Assembly: GCF_017599385.1 (NCBI RefSeq)
Contig: NZ_JAGFPK010000002.1
Coordinates: 899,661 to 963,660, forward strand
Reading direction: 5' to 3'
Source: Ciceribacter sp. L1K22
GTDB taxonomy: Bacteria; Pseudomonadota; Alphaproteobacteria; Rhizobiales; Rhizobiaceae
DNA: 64,000 bases
Part shown: positions 1 through 11,733 of the stretch, one piece after another
Layout of the letters: every line of letters starts with the position of its first letter
Numbering within the stretch: the first letter of the stretch is position 1
Notes under the pieces: model-generated
What the model was told of the DNA's origin: nothing
The model's database searches: none
Seen by the model: only the letters and a program-made list of their open reading frames with translations
Made by a program: the position numbers and the translations under genes

Positions 1-54
1 AGCAGAACGAGAGGTGAATCGGCAACGGAAGCCGGCTCCATCGGGGTGTCTCCC

Positions 55-1275
55 TCAGAGATCCAGAACCAGACGCTCCGGATCCTCAAGGCTTTCCTTC
101 ACGCGCACCAGGAATGTCACCGCTTCCTTGCCGTCGACGATGCGGTGATCGTAGGAGAGCGCGAGATACATCATCGGACGGATGACGATCTGGCCGCCGA
201 CGACGACCGGACGCTCCTGGATCTTGTGCATGCCGAGGATACCCGACTGCGGTGCGTTCAGAATCGGCGAAGACATCAGCGAACCGTAAACACCACCATT
301 GGAGATGGTGAAGGTGCCACCCTGCATGTCGGCCATGGAGAGCTGACCGTCACGGGCAGCCTTGCCAAGGCGACCGATTTCCTTCTCGATCTCGGCGATC
401 GACATCTGGTCGGCATCGCGGACGACCGGAACGACGAGTCCCTTGTCCGTGCCGACAGCAACGCCGACATGGCAGTAGTTCTTATAGATGATGTCGGTGC
501 CGTCGATTTCGGCGTTGACGGCCGGCAGTTCCTTCAGCGCATGCGTGACGGACTTGGTGAAGAAGCCCATGAAGCCGAGCTTTACGCCATGCTTCTTCTC
601 GAAGATGTCCTTGTAGCGATTGCGCAGGTCCATGACGGCCTTCATGTCCACCTCGTTGTAGGTGGTGAGCATGGCAGCCGTGTTCTGGGCGTCCTTGAGG
701 CGCTTGGCGATCGTCTGGCGCAGGCGGGTCATCTTCACGCGCTCTTCGCGCGAGGCGTCGTCGGCCGAAGAGGCAGGGCGCGGTGCGGAAGCGACCGGTG
801 CCGGCGCGGACGATCCCTTTGCGATCGCCGCGAGGACGTCGCCCTTAAGAACCTGGCCACGCTTTCCGGAGCCATCGATGTCCGCGGTCGAAATATTATT
901 GTCTGCAGCGACCTTGGCCGCGGCTGGAGCAGCCGGCATAGCGGACGCGACGGGCGCGGGGGCCGCCGCGGCCGGTGCAGCAGCCGGAGCCGGAGCCGCT
1001 GGAGTGGCGGCAGACGGAGCGGCAGCCGAAGCGCCGGCCCCTTCGGCGATCTGGCCGAGAAGCGCGCCAAGACCGACGGTCTCGCCATTCTGTGCAACAA
1101 TCTCGGTAAGGACGCCCGAAGCAGGTGCGGGCACCTCGACGGTTACCTTGTCGGTTTCGAGCTCGACAATGGGTTCATCTGCCTTGATGGTATCGCCAAC
1201 CTTCTTGAACCAGGTACCGACGGTCGCTTCGCTTACGGATTCGCCCAGGGTTGGGACGCGGATTTCAGTGGCCAT
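55..1275 (-). CDS. sucB: Dihydrolipoyl succinyltransferase, E2 of 2-oxoglutarate dehydrogenase
   Basis: This 406-residue protein is the E2 core of the 2-oxoglutarate dehydrogenase complex and transfers the succinyl group to CoA in the cytoplasmic TCA cycle. The N-terminus is a single lipoyl domain (about 1-80) with the lipoyl lysine in [11 protein letters not shown] (K43). An Ala/Pro-rich flexible linker follows (about 80-120), then a peripheral-subunit-binding segment (about 120-155) and the acyltransferase domain. The catalytic motif DHRIVDG lies near the C-terminus (H377, D381). It begins 55 bp after sucA ends, so the two are probably co-transcribed. The length is normal and the gene is intact. 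The E3 gene expected downstream would lie beyond the left edge of the window. Confidence 0.97.
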   Translation of the reverse strand: MATEIRVPTLGESVSEATVGTWFKKVGDTIKADEPIVELETDKVTVEVPAPASGVLTEIVAQNGETVGLGALLGQIAEGAGASAAAPSAATPAAPAPAAAPAAAAPAPVASAMPAAPAAAKVAADNNISTADIDGSGKRGQVLKGDVLAAIAKGSSAPAPVASAPRPASSADDASREERVKMTRLRQTIAKRLKDAQNTAAMLTTYNEVDMKAVMDLRNRYKDIFEKKHGVKLGFMGFFTKSVTHALKELPAVNAEIDGTDIIYKNYCHVGVAVGTDKGLVVPVVRDADQMSIAEIEKEIGRLGKAARDGQLSMADMQGGTFTISNGGVYGSLMSSPILNAPQSGILGMHKIQERPVVVGGQIVIRPMMYLALSYDHRIVDGKEAVTFLVRVKESLEDPERLVLDL

Positions 1276-1330
1276 TTGTCAATTCCATTGATCAGGTCAG
1301 TTGTCGATAATGATCGTGTCGGGAGGCTCC

Positions 1331-4315
1331 TCAGCCTCCCAGCGCGTCCTCGAGGAAAGCTTCCAGCTGGGCGATATGCTTGGACATGAGGCCCGTTGCC
1401 GGAGATGCGGCAGCCGGGCGGCCGGTATAACGGACCCGCTGATACTTCGCGTCGATGTGTGCAAGCACCCATTCCAGGTACGGATCGATAAATGACCAGG
1501 CGCCCATGTTCTTCGGCTCCTCCTGGCACCAGACCATTTCCGCATTGCGGAAACGGCAGAGCTCGTTGATCAACGCCTTGGCCGGGAACGGATAGAGCTG
1601 TTCGATGCGAAGCAAGTAGACGTCATCGATACCGCGCTTTTCGCGCTCTTCGAGAAGATCGTAGTACACCTTGCCGGAGCACATGACCACGCGCCGAATC
1701 TTCGAATCCTTCTGCAGCTTGATCGGGCCATCCTTGATGACCTCGGCGTCATCCCACAGCAGACGGTGGAAGGAGCTTTCGCCGGCAAGCTCCGAGAGGC
1801 TTGACGTCGCACGCTTATGACGCAGAAGCGACTTCGGCGTCATCAAGATGAGCGGCTTGCGGAAGTCGCGCTTCATCTGGCGGCGCAGGATGTGGAAGTA
1901 GTTGGACGGCGTGGTGCAATACGCCACCTGCATATTGTCTTCAGCGCACATCTGGAGCCAGCGCTCAAGGCGTGCCGACGAGTGTTCGGGGCCCTGACCT
2001 TCGTAGCCATGCGGAAGCAGGCAGACGAGACCCGACATGCGGAGCCACTTGCGTTCACCGGATGAAATAAACTGGTCGAAGACCACCTGCGCACCGTTCG
2101 CGAAGTCGCCAAACTGGGCTTCCCAGAGTGTCAGTGCATTAGGACGCGCGAGCGAATAGCCGTATTCGAAGCCGAGCACGGCCTCTTCCGAAAGCATCGA
2201 GTTGATGACTTCGTAACGGGCCTGATTCGGCGCGAGATTGGCGAGCGGGATGTAGCGCTCTTCGGTTTCCTGATCGTAGAGAACGGAATGACGTTGGGAG
2301 AACGTACCACGTTCGCAATCCTGACCGGAGAGGCGGATTTTGTGACCGTCTACGGCAAGCGACCCGAAAGCGAGTGCTTCGGCCATCGCCCAGTCCAGAC
2401 CTTCACCGGTCTCGATCATTTGGGCACGGTTTTCCATGAAACGTTGAATGGTTCGGTGCGCCTTGAATCCATCGGGAATGGTCGCGAGCTTGCGGCCGAT
2501 CTCCTTCAACTGCTTCATGGGAACAGCGGTCTTGCCGCGGCGCTGCTCGTCGGCGTTGTCAGCGGTGCGCAGGCCCGACCAAACGCCGTCGAGCCAGTCG
2601 GCCTTGTTCGGCTTGTAGCTCTGTCCCGCCTCGAACTCCTGTTCGAGATGCGCGCGCCAATCAGCTTTCATCTTCTCGAATTCGCCGTCGGTGATCAGAC
2701 CTTCGGCAATCAGTCGTTCGGCGTAGAGCTGGACGACTGTCTTGTGTTGGCGAATAGCCTTGTACATCTTCGGCTGGGTGAACGCGGGCTCATCGCCTTC
2801 GTTGTGACCGAAGCGACGGTAGCAGAACATATCCACGACAACCGGCTTGTGGAACTTCATCCGGTATTCGGTGGCAACCTTGGCCGCATAGACGACGGCT
2901 TCCGGATCATCACCGTTCACGTGGAAGATCGGAGCCTCGATCATCTTGGCGACATCGGACGGATAGGGCGACGAACGCGAGAACGCGGGATTTGTCGTAA
3001 AGCCGATCTGGTTGTTGATGATAAAGTGCATCGTACCGGCGACTCGATGACCGCGCAGTCCGGAGAGACCCAGAATTTCAGCCACAACGCCCTGCCCCGC
3101 AAAGGCTGCGTCACCGTGTAGCAGCAGCGGCAGAACCTTTGCGCGCTCCTTGAGCGGTATGATGTCGCCGTCCCAGACCTTTGCAAGCTGGTCCTGCTTG
3201 GCACGTGCCTTGCCCATGACGACAGGATTGACGATCTCCAGATGCGAAGGGTTCGCCGTCAGAGAAAGGTGAACCTTGTTTCCGTCGAATTCGCGGTCGG
3301 ACGAGGCACCAAGATGGTACTTCACGTCCCCCGAGCCCTCCACTTCGTCCGGTTTGAAGGAACCACCCTTGAATTCGTGGAACACGGCGCGGTGCGGCTT
3401 GCCCATCACGTTTGTCAGAACGTTGAGACGGCCGCGGTGTGCCATGCCAAGAACAATCTCTTCCAGTCCGTCCTGACCGCCGCGCTTTATGATCTGCTCG
3501 AGCGCTGGGATGAGCGATTCACCACCATCGAGACCGAAACGCTTGGTGCCTTTGTACTTCACGTCAATGAACTGCTCAAAGCCCTCGGCTTCGATAAGCT
3601 TCGCAAGGATCGCCTTCTTGCCGTTAGGCGTGAAATCGACACCCTTGTCAGGTCCTTCAATGCGCTCCTGGATCCAATGCTTCTCATCCGGATTGGAGAT
3701 GTGCATGAACTCGACCCCGATGGTCGAGCAATAGGTACGCTTCAAGATGTCAAGCATCTCCGGGATGGTCGCGTATTCCAGCCCGAGGACGTTATCGATG
3801 AAGATTTTTCGCGCGTAATCAGCCTCGGTGAAGCCGTAGGCCGCCGGCGAAAGTTCGTTGTAGTCGTCCACCGGCGCTGCGAGACCAAGAGGATCGAGGT
3901 TCGCGTGCAAATGGCCGCGCATACGATAAGCGCGGATCATCATGATTGCCCGGACGGAATCGCGGGTCGCCTGGAGAACCTCGGCTTCCGATACCGGCGC
4001 GCCGGCGGCCTCGGCCTTGGCTTTCACCTTCTTTTCGACGACCTTTTCGACTTCCGCCCAATTTCCATCGAGCGCCGAAACCAGTTCTCCCTGCGCAGGG
4101 ATCGGCCAGTTCTTACGTTGCCAAGAGGGACCACTCGCGGATTTCTTGACGTCGACGGGGCTGTCGGCGAGGGCACGGAAGAAGGTCTGCCATTCCGGGG
4201 AAACCGACGAAGGATCCTCCTCGTAGCGCGCATAGAGCTGCTCGATGTAAGCCGCGTTCGATCCGTCGAGGAACGACGTGATCAGGAACTGCTCGTTGGC
4301 TTCTTGCCTACCCAT
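1331..4315 (-). CDS. sucA: 2-oxoglutarate dehydrogenase E1 component
   Basis: This 994-residue thiamine-diphosphate enzyme decarboxylates 2-oxoglutarate and passes the succinyl group to the SucB lipoyl arm. The E1o family signature is clear: an N-terminal E2-binding segment beginning MGRQEANEQF, the MAHRGRLN motif of the ThDP pocket, the GDAAFAGQG cofactor loop, and a conserved C-terminal region. The open frame runs 34 codons further upstream, to 4417. I chose the ATG at 4315 because rhizobial SucA proteins start with M-[AG]-RQEANEQF, although no strong Shine-Dalgarno lies immediately before it. The gene is 159 bp downstream of sucD, the widest gap in the mdh-suc block, so an internal promoter is possible. 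Confidence 0.96.
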   Translation of the reverse strand: MGRQEANEQFLITSFLDGSNAAYIEQLYARYEEDPSSVSPEWQTFFRALADSPVDVKKSASGPSWQRKNWPIPAQGELVSALDGNWAEVEKVVEKKVKAKAEAAGAPVSEAEVLQATRDSVRAIMMIRAYRMRGHLHANLDPLGLAAPVDDYNELSPAAYGFTEADYARKIFIDNVLGLEYATIPEMLDILKRTYCSTIGVEFMHISNPDEKHWIQERIEGPDKGVDFTPNGKKAILAKLIEAEGFEQFIDVKYKGTKRFGLDGGESLIPALEQIIKRGGQDGLEEIVLGMAHRGRLNVLTNVMGKPHRAVFHEFKGGSFKPDEVEGSGDVKYHLGASSDREFDGNKVHLSLTANPSHLEIVNPVVMGKARAKQDQLAKVWDGDIIPLKERAKVLPLLLHGDAAFAGQGVVAEILGLSGLRGHRVAGTMHFIINNQIGFTTNPAFSRSSPYPSDVAKMIEAPIFHVNGDDPEAVVYAAKVATEYRMKFHKPVVVDMFCYRRFGHNEGDEPAFTQPKMYKAIRQHKTVVQLYAERLIAEGLITDGEFEKMKADWRAHLEQEFEAGQSYKPNKADWLDGVWSGLRTADNADEQRRGKTAVPMKQLKEIGRKLATIPDGFKAHRTIQRFMENRAQMIETGEGLDWAMAEALAFGSLAVDGHKIRLSGQDCERGTFSQRHSVLYDQETEERYIPLANLAPNQARYEVINSMLSEEAVLGFEYGYSLARPNALTLWEAQFGDFANGAQVVFDQFISSGERKWLRMSGLVCLLPHGYEGQGPEHSSARLERWLQMCAEDNMQVAYCTTPSNYFHILRRQMKRDFRKPLILMTPKSLLRHKRATSSLSELAGESSFHRLLWDDAEVIKDGPIKLQKDSKIRRVVMCSGKVYYDLLEEREKRGIDDVYLLRIEQLYPFPAKALINELCRFRNAEMVWCQEEPKNMGAWSFIDPYLEWVLAHIDAKYQRVRYTGRPAAASPATGLMSKHIAQLEAFLEDALGG

Positions 4316-4474
4316 GATTTTTTCGCGAACCTTCGTTCGCCTCCCGACTTGAGATGAAGGCCGCTCTTCGGCCTGCCGCCTATCCCGCCACTCGCGGGGC
4401 ATCATATTCAGTGCCAAAATCAGGCAAGGCGATTGTGAACCAACCTCCCTTGCCTGACGCTTTCCTTATATAGG

Positions 4475-5377
4475 TCAGCCCTTGAGGACTTCGACCAAGG
4501 TCTTGCCCAGGCGTGCCGGCGAAGGCGAAACCTTGATACCGGCAGCTTCCATGGCGGCGATCTTCGATTCCGCATCGCCCTTGCCACCTGAAACGACTGC
4601 ACCGGCATGGCCCATGGTGCGGCCCTTCGGTGCGGTACGGCCTGCGATGAAACCGGCCATCGGCTTCTTGCGGCCCTTCTTGGCTTCGTCGATGAGGAAC
4701 TGCGCCGCATCTTCTTCAGCCGAACCGCCGATTTCGCCGATCATGATGATCGAGGTGGTTTCCGGGTCTGCCAGGAACATCTCGAGTACGTCGATGAATT
4801 CGGTTCCCTTGACCGGGTCGCCGCCGATGCCGACTGCAGTGGTCTGGCCGAGGCCTTCGTTCGAGGTCTGGAACACGGCTTCATATGTAAGCGTGCCGGA
4901 GCGCGATACAATGCCGACCGAACCCTTGCGGAAGATCGAACCCGGCATGATGCCGATCTTGCACTCTTCCGGCGTCAGGATGCCCGGGCAGTTCGGTCCG
5001 AGGAGGCGCGACTTGGACTTGTCGAGCTTGGCCTTGACCCGCACCATGTCCATGACCGGGATACCCTCGGTGATGCAGGTGATAAACGGGATCTCGGCGT
5101 CGATGGCTTCGATGATCGCGTCGGCTGCACCGGCCGGCGGAACGTAGATCACGGATGCATCTGCACCGGTCTTTTCCTTGGCTTCGGCAACGGTCGCGAA
5201 GATCGGCAGGGTTTCGCCCTTGGAGCCGGTCCAGCTTTCGCCCCCCTTCTTCGGATGGATGCCGCCGACCATCTGCGTGCCGTAATAGGCGAGCGCCTGT
5301 TCGGTGTGGAAGGTACCGGTCTTGCCGGTCAGGCCCTGAACGAGGACCTTGGTGTTCTTGTTTACAAGAATGGACAT
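4475..5377 (-). CDS. sucD: Succinyl-CoA ligase, alpha subunit
   Basis: This 300-residue alpha subunit of succinyl-CoA synthetase interconverts succinyl-CoA and succinate with substrate-level phosphorylation in the TCA cycle. The CoA-binding Rossmann domain is at the N-terminus ([14 protein letters not shown]). The phosphohistidine lies in [10 protein letters not shown] (H257), the expected place for a 289-300-residue subunit. It starts 17 bp after sucC, its beta-subunit partner, so the two are almost certainly translated from one message. Length and motifs are normal. Confidence 0.97.
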   Translation of the reverse strand: MSILVNKNTKVLVQGLTGKTGTFHTEQALAYYGTQMVGGIHPKKGGESWTGSKGETLPIFATVAEAKEKTGADASVIYVPPAGAADAIIEAIDAEIPFITCITEGIPVMDMVRVKAKLDKSKSRLLGPNCPGILTPEECKIGIMPGSIFRKGSVGIVSRSGTLTYEAVFQTSNEGLGQTTAVGIGGDPVKGTEFIDVLEMFLADPETTSIIMIGEIGGSAEEDAAQFLIDEAKKGRKKPMAGFIAGRTAPKGRTMGHAGAVVSGGKGDAESKIAAMEAAGIKVSPSPARLGKTLVEVLKG

Positions 5378-5394
5378 CGAATAGGTTCCTCAGA

Positions 5395-6588
<1,194 letters not shown>

Positions 6589-6618
6589 CGTCGTGTCCCT
6601 ATCCTGGGCCTATGGCAC

Positions 6619-7650
<1,032 letters not shown>

Positions 7651-7675
7651 TTACCGCTAAAGCAAGAAAATGGCA

Positions 7676-7709
7676 ACCGATAATTTGAAAAGCTTATTTT
7701 TCAATCGGT
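7676..7709. promoter_or_regulatory. Imperfect dyad in the mdh upstream region
   Basis: A perfect 7-bp inverted repeat, TTGAAAA-6-TTTTCAA (7685-7691 and 7698-7704), is flanked by a second pair, ACCGA (7676-7680) and TCGGT (7705-7709), with a four-base offset on one side. It lies about 105-130 bp upstream of the mdh start codon in AT-rich DNA. It could be an operator, or a weak hairpin downstream of zapE. There is no U-tract on either strand, so I do not call it an intrinsic terminator. No regulator is identified. Confidence 0.4.
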
Positions 7710-7724
7710 TAGAATAAAAAATTC

Positions 7725-7738
7725 TTACGTAAACGTAA
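7725..7738. promoter_or_regulatory. TTACGT-AA-ACGTAA operator-like repeat upstream of mdh
   Basis: The sequence TTACGTAAACGTAA is an inverted repeat with 6-bp arms and a two-base centre. It also reads as a tandem ACGTAA-ACGTAA. It sits about 145 bp upstream of the mdh start, only 15 bp from the zapE stop codon, in an AT-rich intergenic region. The shape suits binding by a dimeric helix-turn-helix regulator, and the position suits control of the mdh-suc operon. Which protein binds is unknown; I did not notice a second copy in the other gaps. Confidence 0.45.
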
Positions 7739-7752
7739 ATTATTACGCTGGC

Positions 7753-8910
7753 TTATGCGACTTTGGCGGGATGCTTTGAAAGATAGTCAGCACTTCTCAT
7801 CTCAAAAAGGCGCGAGATAGTCCGATCGAATTCGAACCCCTCGACCCCCTTCCTTTGTGGAAGAAGCTGCTCTGGCATAGCCTCCGCAGAAGCATAAAGA
7901 CGCACGCCCTTGTCATAGAGTGAATCGATTAAGATAATAAAACGCTTCGTCTGATTTCTCTTCTCAGGTCCGAGGACCGGAATCCCCTCCAGGAATATCG
8001 TGTCGTAGCGATCGGAGATCTGAAGAAAGTCGGGTGCCCCAAGAGGCCTGTCGCAAAGTTCGTCAAACGAAAACCACGCCATGCGTCCCACGACACGACG
8101 GACCGGGATCGCCCTGCCCTTGATCGGAATTTGCTCCGACCTCTCAGCCTGGCCCCCAGAGAGGGCAATCCAAGCTTCATTCATTGATGCGCGCGTGCTC
8201 TCGTTGAGAGGCATCATGTAGACGGGCTGCCGATCCAACTTCTCCAAACGGTAATCCGTCGGCGAATCGAGCGAGACGACATCGACGTAGTTCTGCAACA
8301 AAGCAATGAAGGGCAGAAAAAGTCCGCGATTAAGGCCGTCGCTATACAGGTTGTCTGGTTTCACGTTAGAGGTGGCCACCAGAGTGCACCCGCGCGCAAA
8401 CAATTCCGTGAAGAGCCGCCCGAGGATCATCGCATCGGCGATGTCCGTGACCGTGAACTCGTCGAAGCAGAGCAGGGTCGATTCAGAGAGGATAGAGGCA
8501 GCGACCGGCGGAACGGGATCAGCTTCACGCGTCTCTCCGTTCTTCAGTTTCTGCCGATGAGCATGAATTCTGCCATGCACGTCAGCCATGAATTCATGAA
8601 AATGCGCCCGACGTTTCTTCTCGGTCGGAGCCATCCTGAAGAACATGTCCATGAGCATGGTCTTGCCTCGACCAACGCTACCGTGGATGTAAAGTCCCCT
8701 GATCGGGGTGTCTGGCTTGCGACGCTTAGCAAACATCCAGCCGAGAGCACTGGACTTCGTCGCGGGACGTCTCTCCTTGAGGGCGAGCAGGACCTTGTCC
8801 AATCGGCGGGCGACATCCATCTGTGCCGCATCCGCCCGCAACGTTCCATCCTGATTAAGACCGTTCAACTGCTCTCCGACGCTCGTCGCATAGTCGGGAA
8901 CTGGCTGCAT
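7753..8910 (-). CDS. zapE: Cell division ATPase ZapE (AFG1-like)
   Basis: This 385-residue AAA-type ATPase belongs to the ZapE/AFG1 family. In bacteria it acts at the division ring, and its mitochondrial relatives handle misassembled respiratory subunits. The Walker A motif is GSVGRGKT (K83) and the Walker B motif is LLCFDEFTV. The C-terminal part holds the family's conserved FDELCDRPLGAPDF segment. It lies between the TCA genes and an Omp19-like lipoprotein gene, starting 38 bp after the latter. A link to respiratory-complex quality control is attractive given the sdh and suc neighbours, but this is inference from the mitochondrial family. Confidence 0.92.
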   Translation of the reverse strand: MQPVPDYATSVGEQLNGLNQDGTLRADAAQMDVARRLDKVLLALKERRPATKSSALGWMFAKRRKPDTPIRGLYIHGSVGRGKTMLMDMFFRMAPTEKKRRAHFHEFMADVHGRIHAHRQKLKNGETREADPVPPVAASILSESTLLCFDEFTVTDIADAMILGRLFTELFARGCTLVATSNVKPDNLYSDGLNRGLFLPFIALLQNYVDVVSLDSPTDYRLEKLDRQPVYMMPLNESTRASMNEAWIALSGGQAERSEQIPIKGRAIPVRRVVGRMAWFSFDELCDRPLGAPDFLQISDRYDTIFLEGIPVLGPEKRNQTKRFIILIDSLYDKGVRLYASAEAMPEQLLPQRKGVEGFEFDRTISRLFEMRSADYLSKHPAKVA

Positions 8911-8948
8911 TCGACACTCCGGATCGTCGTTGCTGAAGATACCGCTGG

Positions 8949-9470
8949 CTATCGGCTCAGGCTGACCGGTTGTCCATCATTCGTCGTACCGTCAAACCGA
9001 GCATCCGCTGTCTTGTACAGACGACCGATGACATTGCCGCCTCGGTCCTTGAGAACCACTTGTTTGCTGGCGACCTCCCAAGACCCCATGGAGGTTAGGA
9101 CGCCAGCACAGCCACGTGTACCGCCACGTGAACCCGAACCAAGGTTGGTCAACGTCAGGAACATGTCGCATGAAGCACCGGCATTGGTCACACGCCAGTT
9201 CCCGACCATTTGCTCCTTAGTCACGTCCAGTGCCGTAGCCGGCGCGACGTCTGTAGCACCGGGAGTTGCCGACGCCGGTGCAGCCGGGAACTGGCTTGGA
9301 TCGGCAGGCGCGCCTGGGGGCGGCAATTGCCCCGACTGTACGCTCGGCACTGGTTGCGCCTGGAGTGGTGGAAGTGAATCCGATGGACTGAGACCACTAT
9401 AAGAGGTGCGCTGGCATCCAGCGAGGACAACCATAATCGCCACACCTGTTGCCACATAGCTGAACTTCAT
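8949..9470 (-). CDS. Omp19-like lipoprotein, AprI/Inh protease-inhibitor family
   Basis: This 173-residue outer-membrane lipoprotein has a signal peptide ending in the lipobox LAGC (lipidated C19). A Pro/Ala/Ser-rich tether spans about residues 25-90, and a C-terminal beta-barrel domain of the AprI/Inh metalloprotease-inhibitor family begins near VGNWRVTN. Two cysteines in that domain (ASCDM and RGCAG) could form the family disulphide. Brucella Omp19 has the same architecture and inhibits proteases. The frame is open 16 codons upstream, but the ATG at 9470 gives a proper signal peptide. It lies 177 bp downstream of sdhB and is probably co-directional with zapE. Confidence 0.85.
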   Translation of the reverse strand: MKFSYVATGVAIMVVLAGCQRTSYSGLSPSDSLPPLQAQPVPSVQSGQLPPPGAPADPSQFPAAPASATPGATDVAPATALDVTKEQMVGNWRVTNAGASCDMFLTLTNLGSGSRGGTRGCAGVLTSMGSWEVASKQVVLKDRGGNVIGRLYKTADARFDGTTNDGQPVSLSR

Positions 9471-9647
9471 CGTTACACTCCCGCTTTTCCGCATCGCCAA
9501 CCCCTCTCGGACAAACACGGCGAAATTTCGCCATGCTCAGCAAATCGGTAGGGTTCAAGGATAATGGGCCAGCCGTCAGCTTCAAGCCCAAGATCAAGAA
9601 ATAACGCCGCCCGCCTCTGCAGGTTGCATAAGTTCTTTCGAGGTGGA

Positions 9648-10427
9648 TCAGACGCGCCGCTCGACCATCATCTTCTTGATCTCAGCAATCGCCTTGGCGG
9701 GGTTGAGCCCTTTCGGGCAGGTCTGAGCACAGTTCATGATCGTGTGGCAACGATAGAGGCGGAAAGGATCTTCTAGATTGTCGAGTCTCTCTCCTGTGGC
9801 TTCATCGCGGCTATCGATCAGCCAGCGATACGCCTGCAGCAAAACCGCCGGACCCAGATAGCGGTCTCCGTTCCACCAATAGCTCGGACAGGATGTCGAG
9901 CAGCAGGCACAAAGGATGCACTCGTAGAGTCCATCCAACTTGAGCCGGTCATCATGGCTTTGCCGCCATTCTTTCGCAGGCGTCGGCGAAACAGTCTTGA
10001 GCCAAGGCTCGATCGAGCGGTGCTGGGCGTAGAAGTTGGTGAGATCAGGTACCAGGTCCTTGACCACCGGCATGTGGGGTAGCGGGTATACCTTTACGGT
10101 CCCGTTTATGTCGTCCATGCCCTTGGTGCAGGCGAGAGTGTTTGTTCCGTCGATGTTCATCGCGCAGGAACCGCAAATGCCTTCGCGACAGGAACGCCGC
10201 AGTGTCAGCGTCGGGTCGACCTTGTTCTTGATGTAGAGGAGCCCGTCGAGGACCATCGGTCCGCAGTCGTCGACGTCAATATAGTAGGTGTCGATCCGCG
10301 GATTGGCGCCATCGTCGGGGTTCCAGCGATAGATGCGGTACTCCCGGACATTCTTCGCACCCTCCGGCTTGGGCCATACCTTGCCCTCGGTCATCTGTGA
10401 GTTCTTGGGAAGTGCAAGTTCAACCAT
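9648..10427 (-). CDS. sdhB: Succinate dehydrogenase iron-sulfur subunit
   Basis: This 259-residue iron-sulfur subunit of complex II carries electrons from the SdhA flavin to quinone. The [2Fe-2S] ligands are in [10 protein letters not shown] plus the distal Cys of NTLACT. The [4Fe-4S] and [3Fe-4S] ligands are in [12 protein letters not shown] and [14 protein letters not shown]. The gene is intact and of normal length. It is separated from sdhA by about 2.5 kb holding two unrelated genes, one on the opposite strand. Its message must therefore come from read-through of the pyruvyl-transferase-family gene 83 bp upstream or from its own promoter, rather than from sdhCDA. Confidence 0.97.
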   Translation of the reverse strand: MVELALPKNSQMTEGKVWPKPEGAKNVREYRIYRWNPDDGANPRIDTYYIDVDDCGPMVLDGLLYIKNKVDPTLTLRRSCREGICGSCAMNIDGTNTLACTKGMDDINGTVKVYPLPHMPVVKDLVPDLTNFYAQHRSIEPWLKTVSPTPAKEWRQSHDDRLKLDGLYECILCACCSTSCPSYWWNGDRYLGPAVLLQAYRWLIDSRDEATGERLDNLEDPFRLYRCHTIMNCAQTCPKGLNPAKAIAEIKKMMVERRV

Positions 10428-10510
10428 GTTAGTCTTTCCTCGCGTATGAGTCGAATTCAGATGTCAGCCGGTCGGTCCGGCGGTGAATGTCCGCGTGCTT
10501 CGCCACCAGT

Positions 10511-11689
10511 TCATGAGATTTGAACATGAACCTCTCCATTTTCAGCGTCACGGAGTGGGCTACAAGGCAAGCTTCTCCGCCCTTCTAGGTAGGCAGAGGT
10601 AAGACGAAGGGTATCCTGACGAGCGATTAAAGCGTCAGCGATCTGCGTCTCTCCTAAAGCGCTCAGGCTGACGGCATAGTGCTTAATTCGAGCATCCTTG
10701 ACAAACGATGCGACCTTGTTTCTGTCCGTGACCGGATAGAGCAGACTTCCCGACAGGACCGACAATATGACTCCGTGCAGCCGATTGGTGACCACCAACT
10801 GGGAAGCCTTAACTTCAGAAACAAAGCCCTGCCAGGTCGACGGAGCCCAATAGCCGACACCGAGTTCTCGTCTCAGTCGTTCCAGATTTTCTTTGTCCTC
10901 GATCTCGCAAGTTGTGATTGCCTCAACCTTGTAGCCGGCTGATTTCAGCGTCGAGGCAGCAGCTGCGATATTCGCATAGTTTCCCGTAACAGCGAGAAGA
11001 ACACGGCTTGCATCACGTCCCTCCGCAGGCGGGATTTTGGAAACTTCTGTTTCCAGCGCGAATACGCTGTCAGCACCGACCGCGGACGCTACGCCAAATT
11101 TCGCCAGGAAATCGGCGGAAGTGACGTCACGAACAACCAGCGGCTCACTTAGCAAGGAGAAGAGCTCCTTGATCTGCTGTGGCGAATAGAGTTTCGAAAG
11201 TTTCGGCTTTATGGAGAACGGAAAACAATAGACGGGAACGCCAAGCCCACGCAAAGCCTTCAGCGAAGCAAACATCAGGGCCCCGAGTCCGCGACCGTTC
11301 CATTGCTCGCCACCGGCCACATAGACGGCGCTGTATTTTGAGAAGCTGCGGAAATCCTTGGTCCACTTTTCTGCGGATGCACGGATGACGGCTGCCAATC
11401 CACCGGGAAGCACGCCCAGTTTCAAAGCCATCATTGTAAGCTTCCCTGGCTTCGAACCGTAGGACGGACCACAATATTCGTACGTCGGAGCAGCAAGACG
11501 GAAAGCTTCCATCCGCTTCGCATCGTCACGTCTCATGGGATGAGAGTAGACGTGAATGGAGGTGCCGGGGTTCTTATTCCCCAAACCAAGAAGCATGGCG
11601 TGGAGAATCGCGAAGTCGCCAAGGTTGCCCTTCATGTTTGCAAAGATAACGGCAATGGGCTGCTTGGATGTTTCGTCCATTTCCGTCAT
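10511..11689 (-). CDS. Polysaccharide pyruvyl transferase family protein
   Basis: This 392-residue protein belongs to the polysaccharide pyruvyl transferase family (PF04230 type). Characterised members add pyruvate ketals to exopolysaccharide or cell-wall sugars. The family hallmark TNRLHGVI is at about 301-308 (RLHG 303-306), and the N-terminal segment has a nucleotide-fold pattern with NLGDFAI. No signal peptide or membrane segment is evident. It lies between sdhA and sdhB and is divergent from the ELM1-like gene, with a 44-bp gap as the shared promoter region. The substrate is unknown. The capsule locus some 36 kb away is one possible client, but nothing here proves it. Some family members act in other pathways. 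Confidence 0.8.
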   Translation of the reverse strand: MTEMDETSKQPIAVIFANMKGNLGDFAILHAMLLGLGNKNPGTSIHVYSHPMRRDDAKRMEAFRLAAPTYEYCGPSYGSKPGKLTMMALKLGVLPGGLAAVIRASAEKWTKDFRSFSKYSAVYVAGGEQWNGRGLGALMFASLKALRGLGVPVYCFPFSIKPKLSKLYSPQQIKELFSLLSEPLVVRDVTSADFLAKFGVASAVGADSVFALETEVSKIPPAEGRDASRVLLAVTGNYANIAAAASTLKSAGYKVEAITTCEIEDKENLERLRRELGVGYWAPSTWQGFVSEVKASQLVVTNRLHGVILSVLSGSLLYPVTDRNKVASFVKDARIKHYAVSLSALGETQIADALIARQDTLRLTSAYLEGRRSLPCSPLRDAENGEVHVQIS

Positions 11690-11733
11690 ATCCGTTTATT
11701 CACCAAAGACGTTCGAACAGCGCAGGTCAGTTG

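Noticed and set aside
1..54. Possible terminator or promoter downstream of sucB
   Set aside because: The first 54 bases show no hairpin with a T-run and no clear promoter, and the expected lpd gene lies off the edge.
46..1389. 447-codon open frame on the plus strand across sucB
   Set aside because: It is the antisense shadow of sucB in GC-rich DNA; its translation is Arg/Gly/Asp-rich with no known motif, and sucB is certain.
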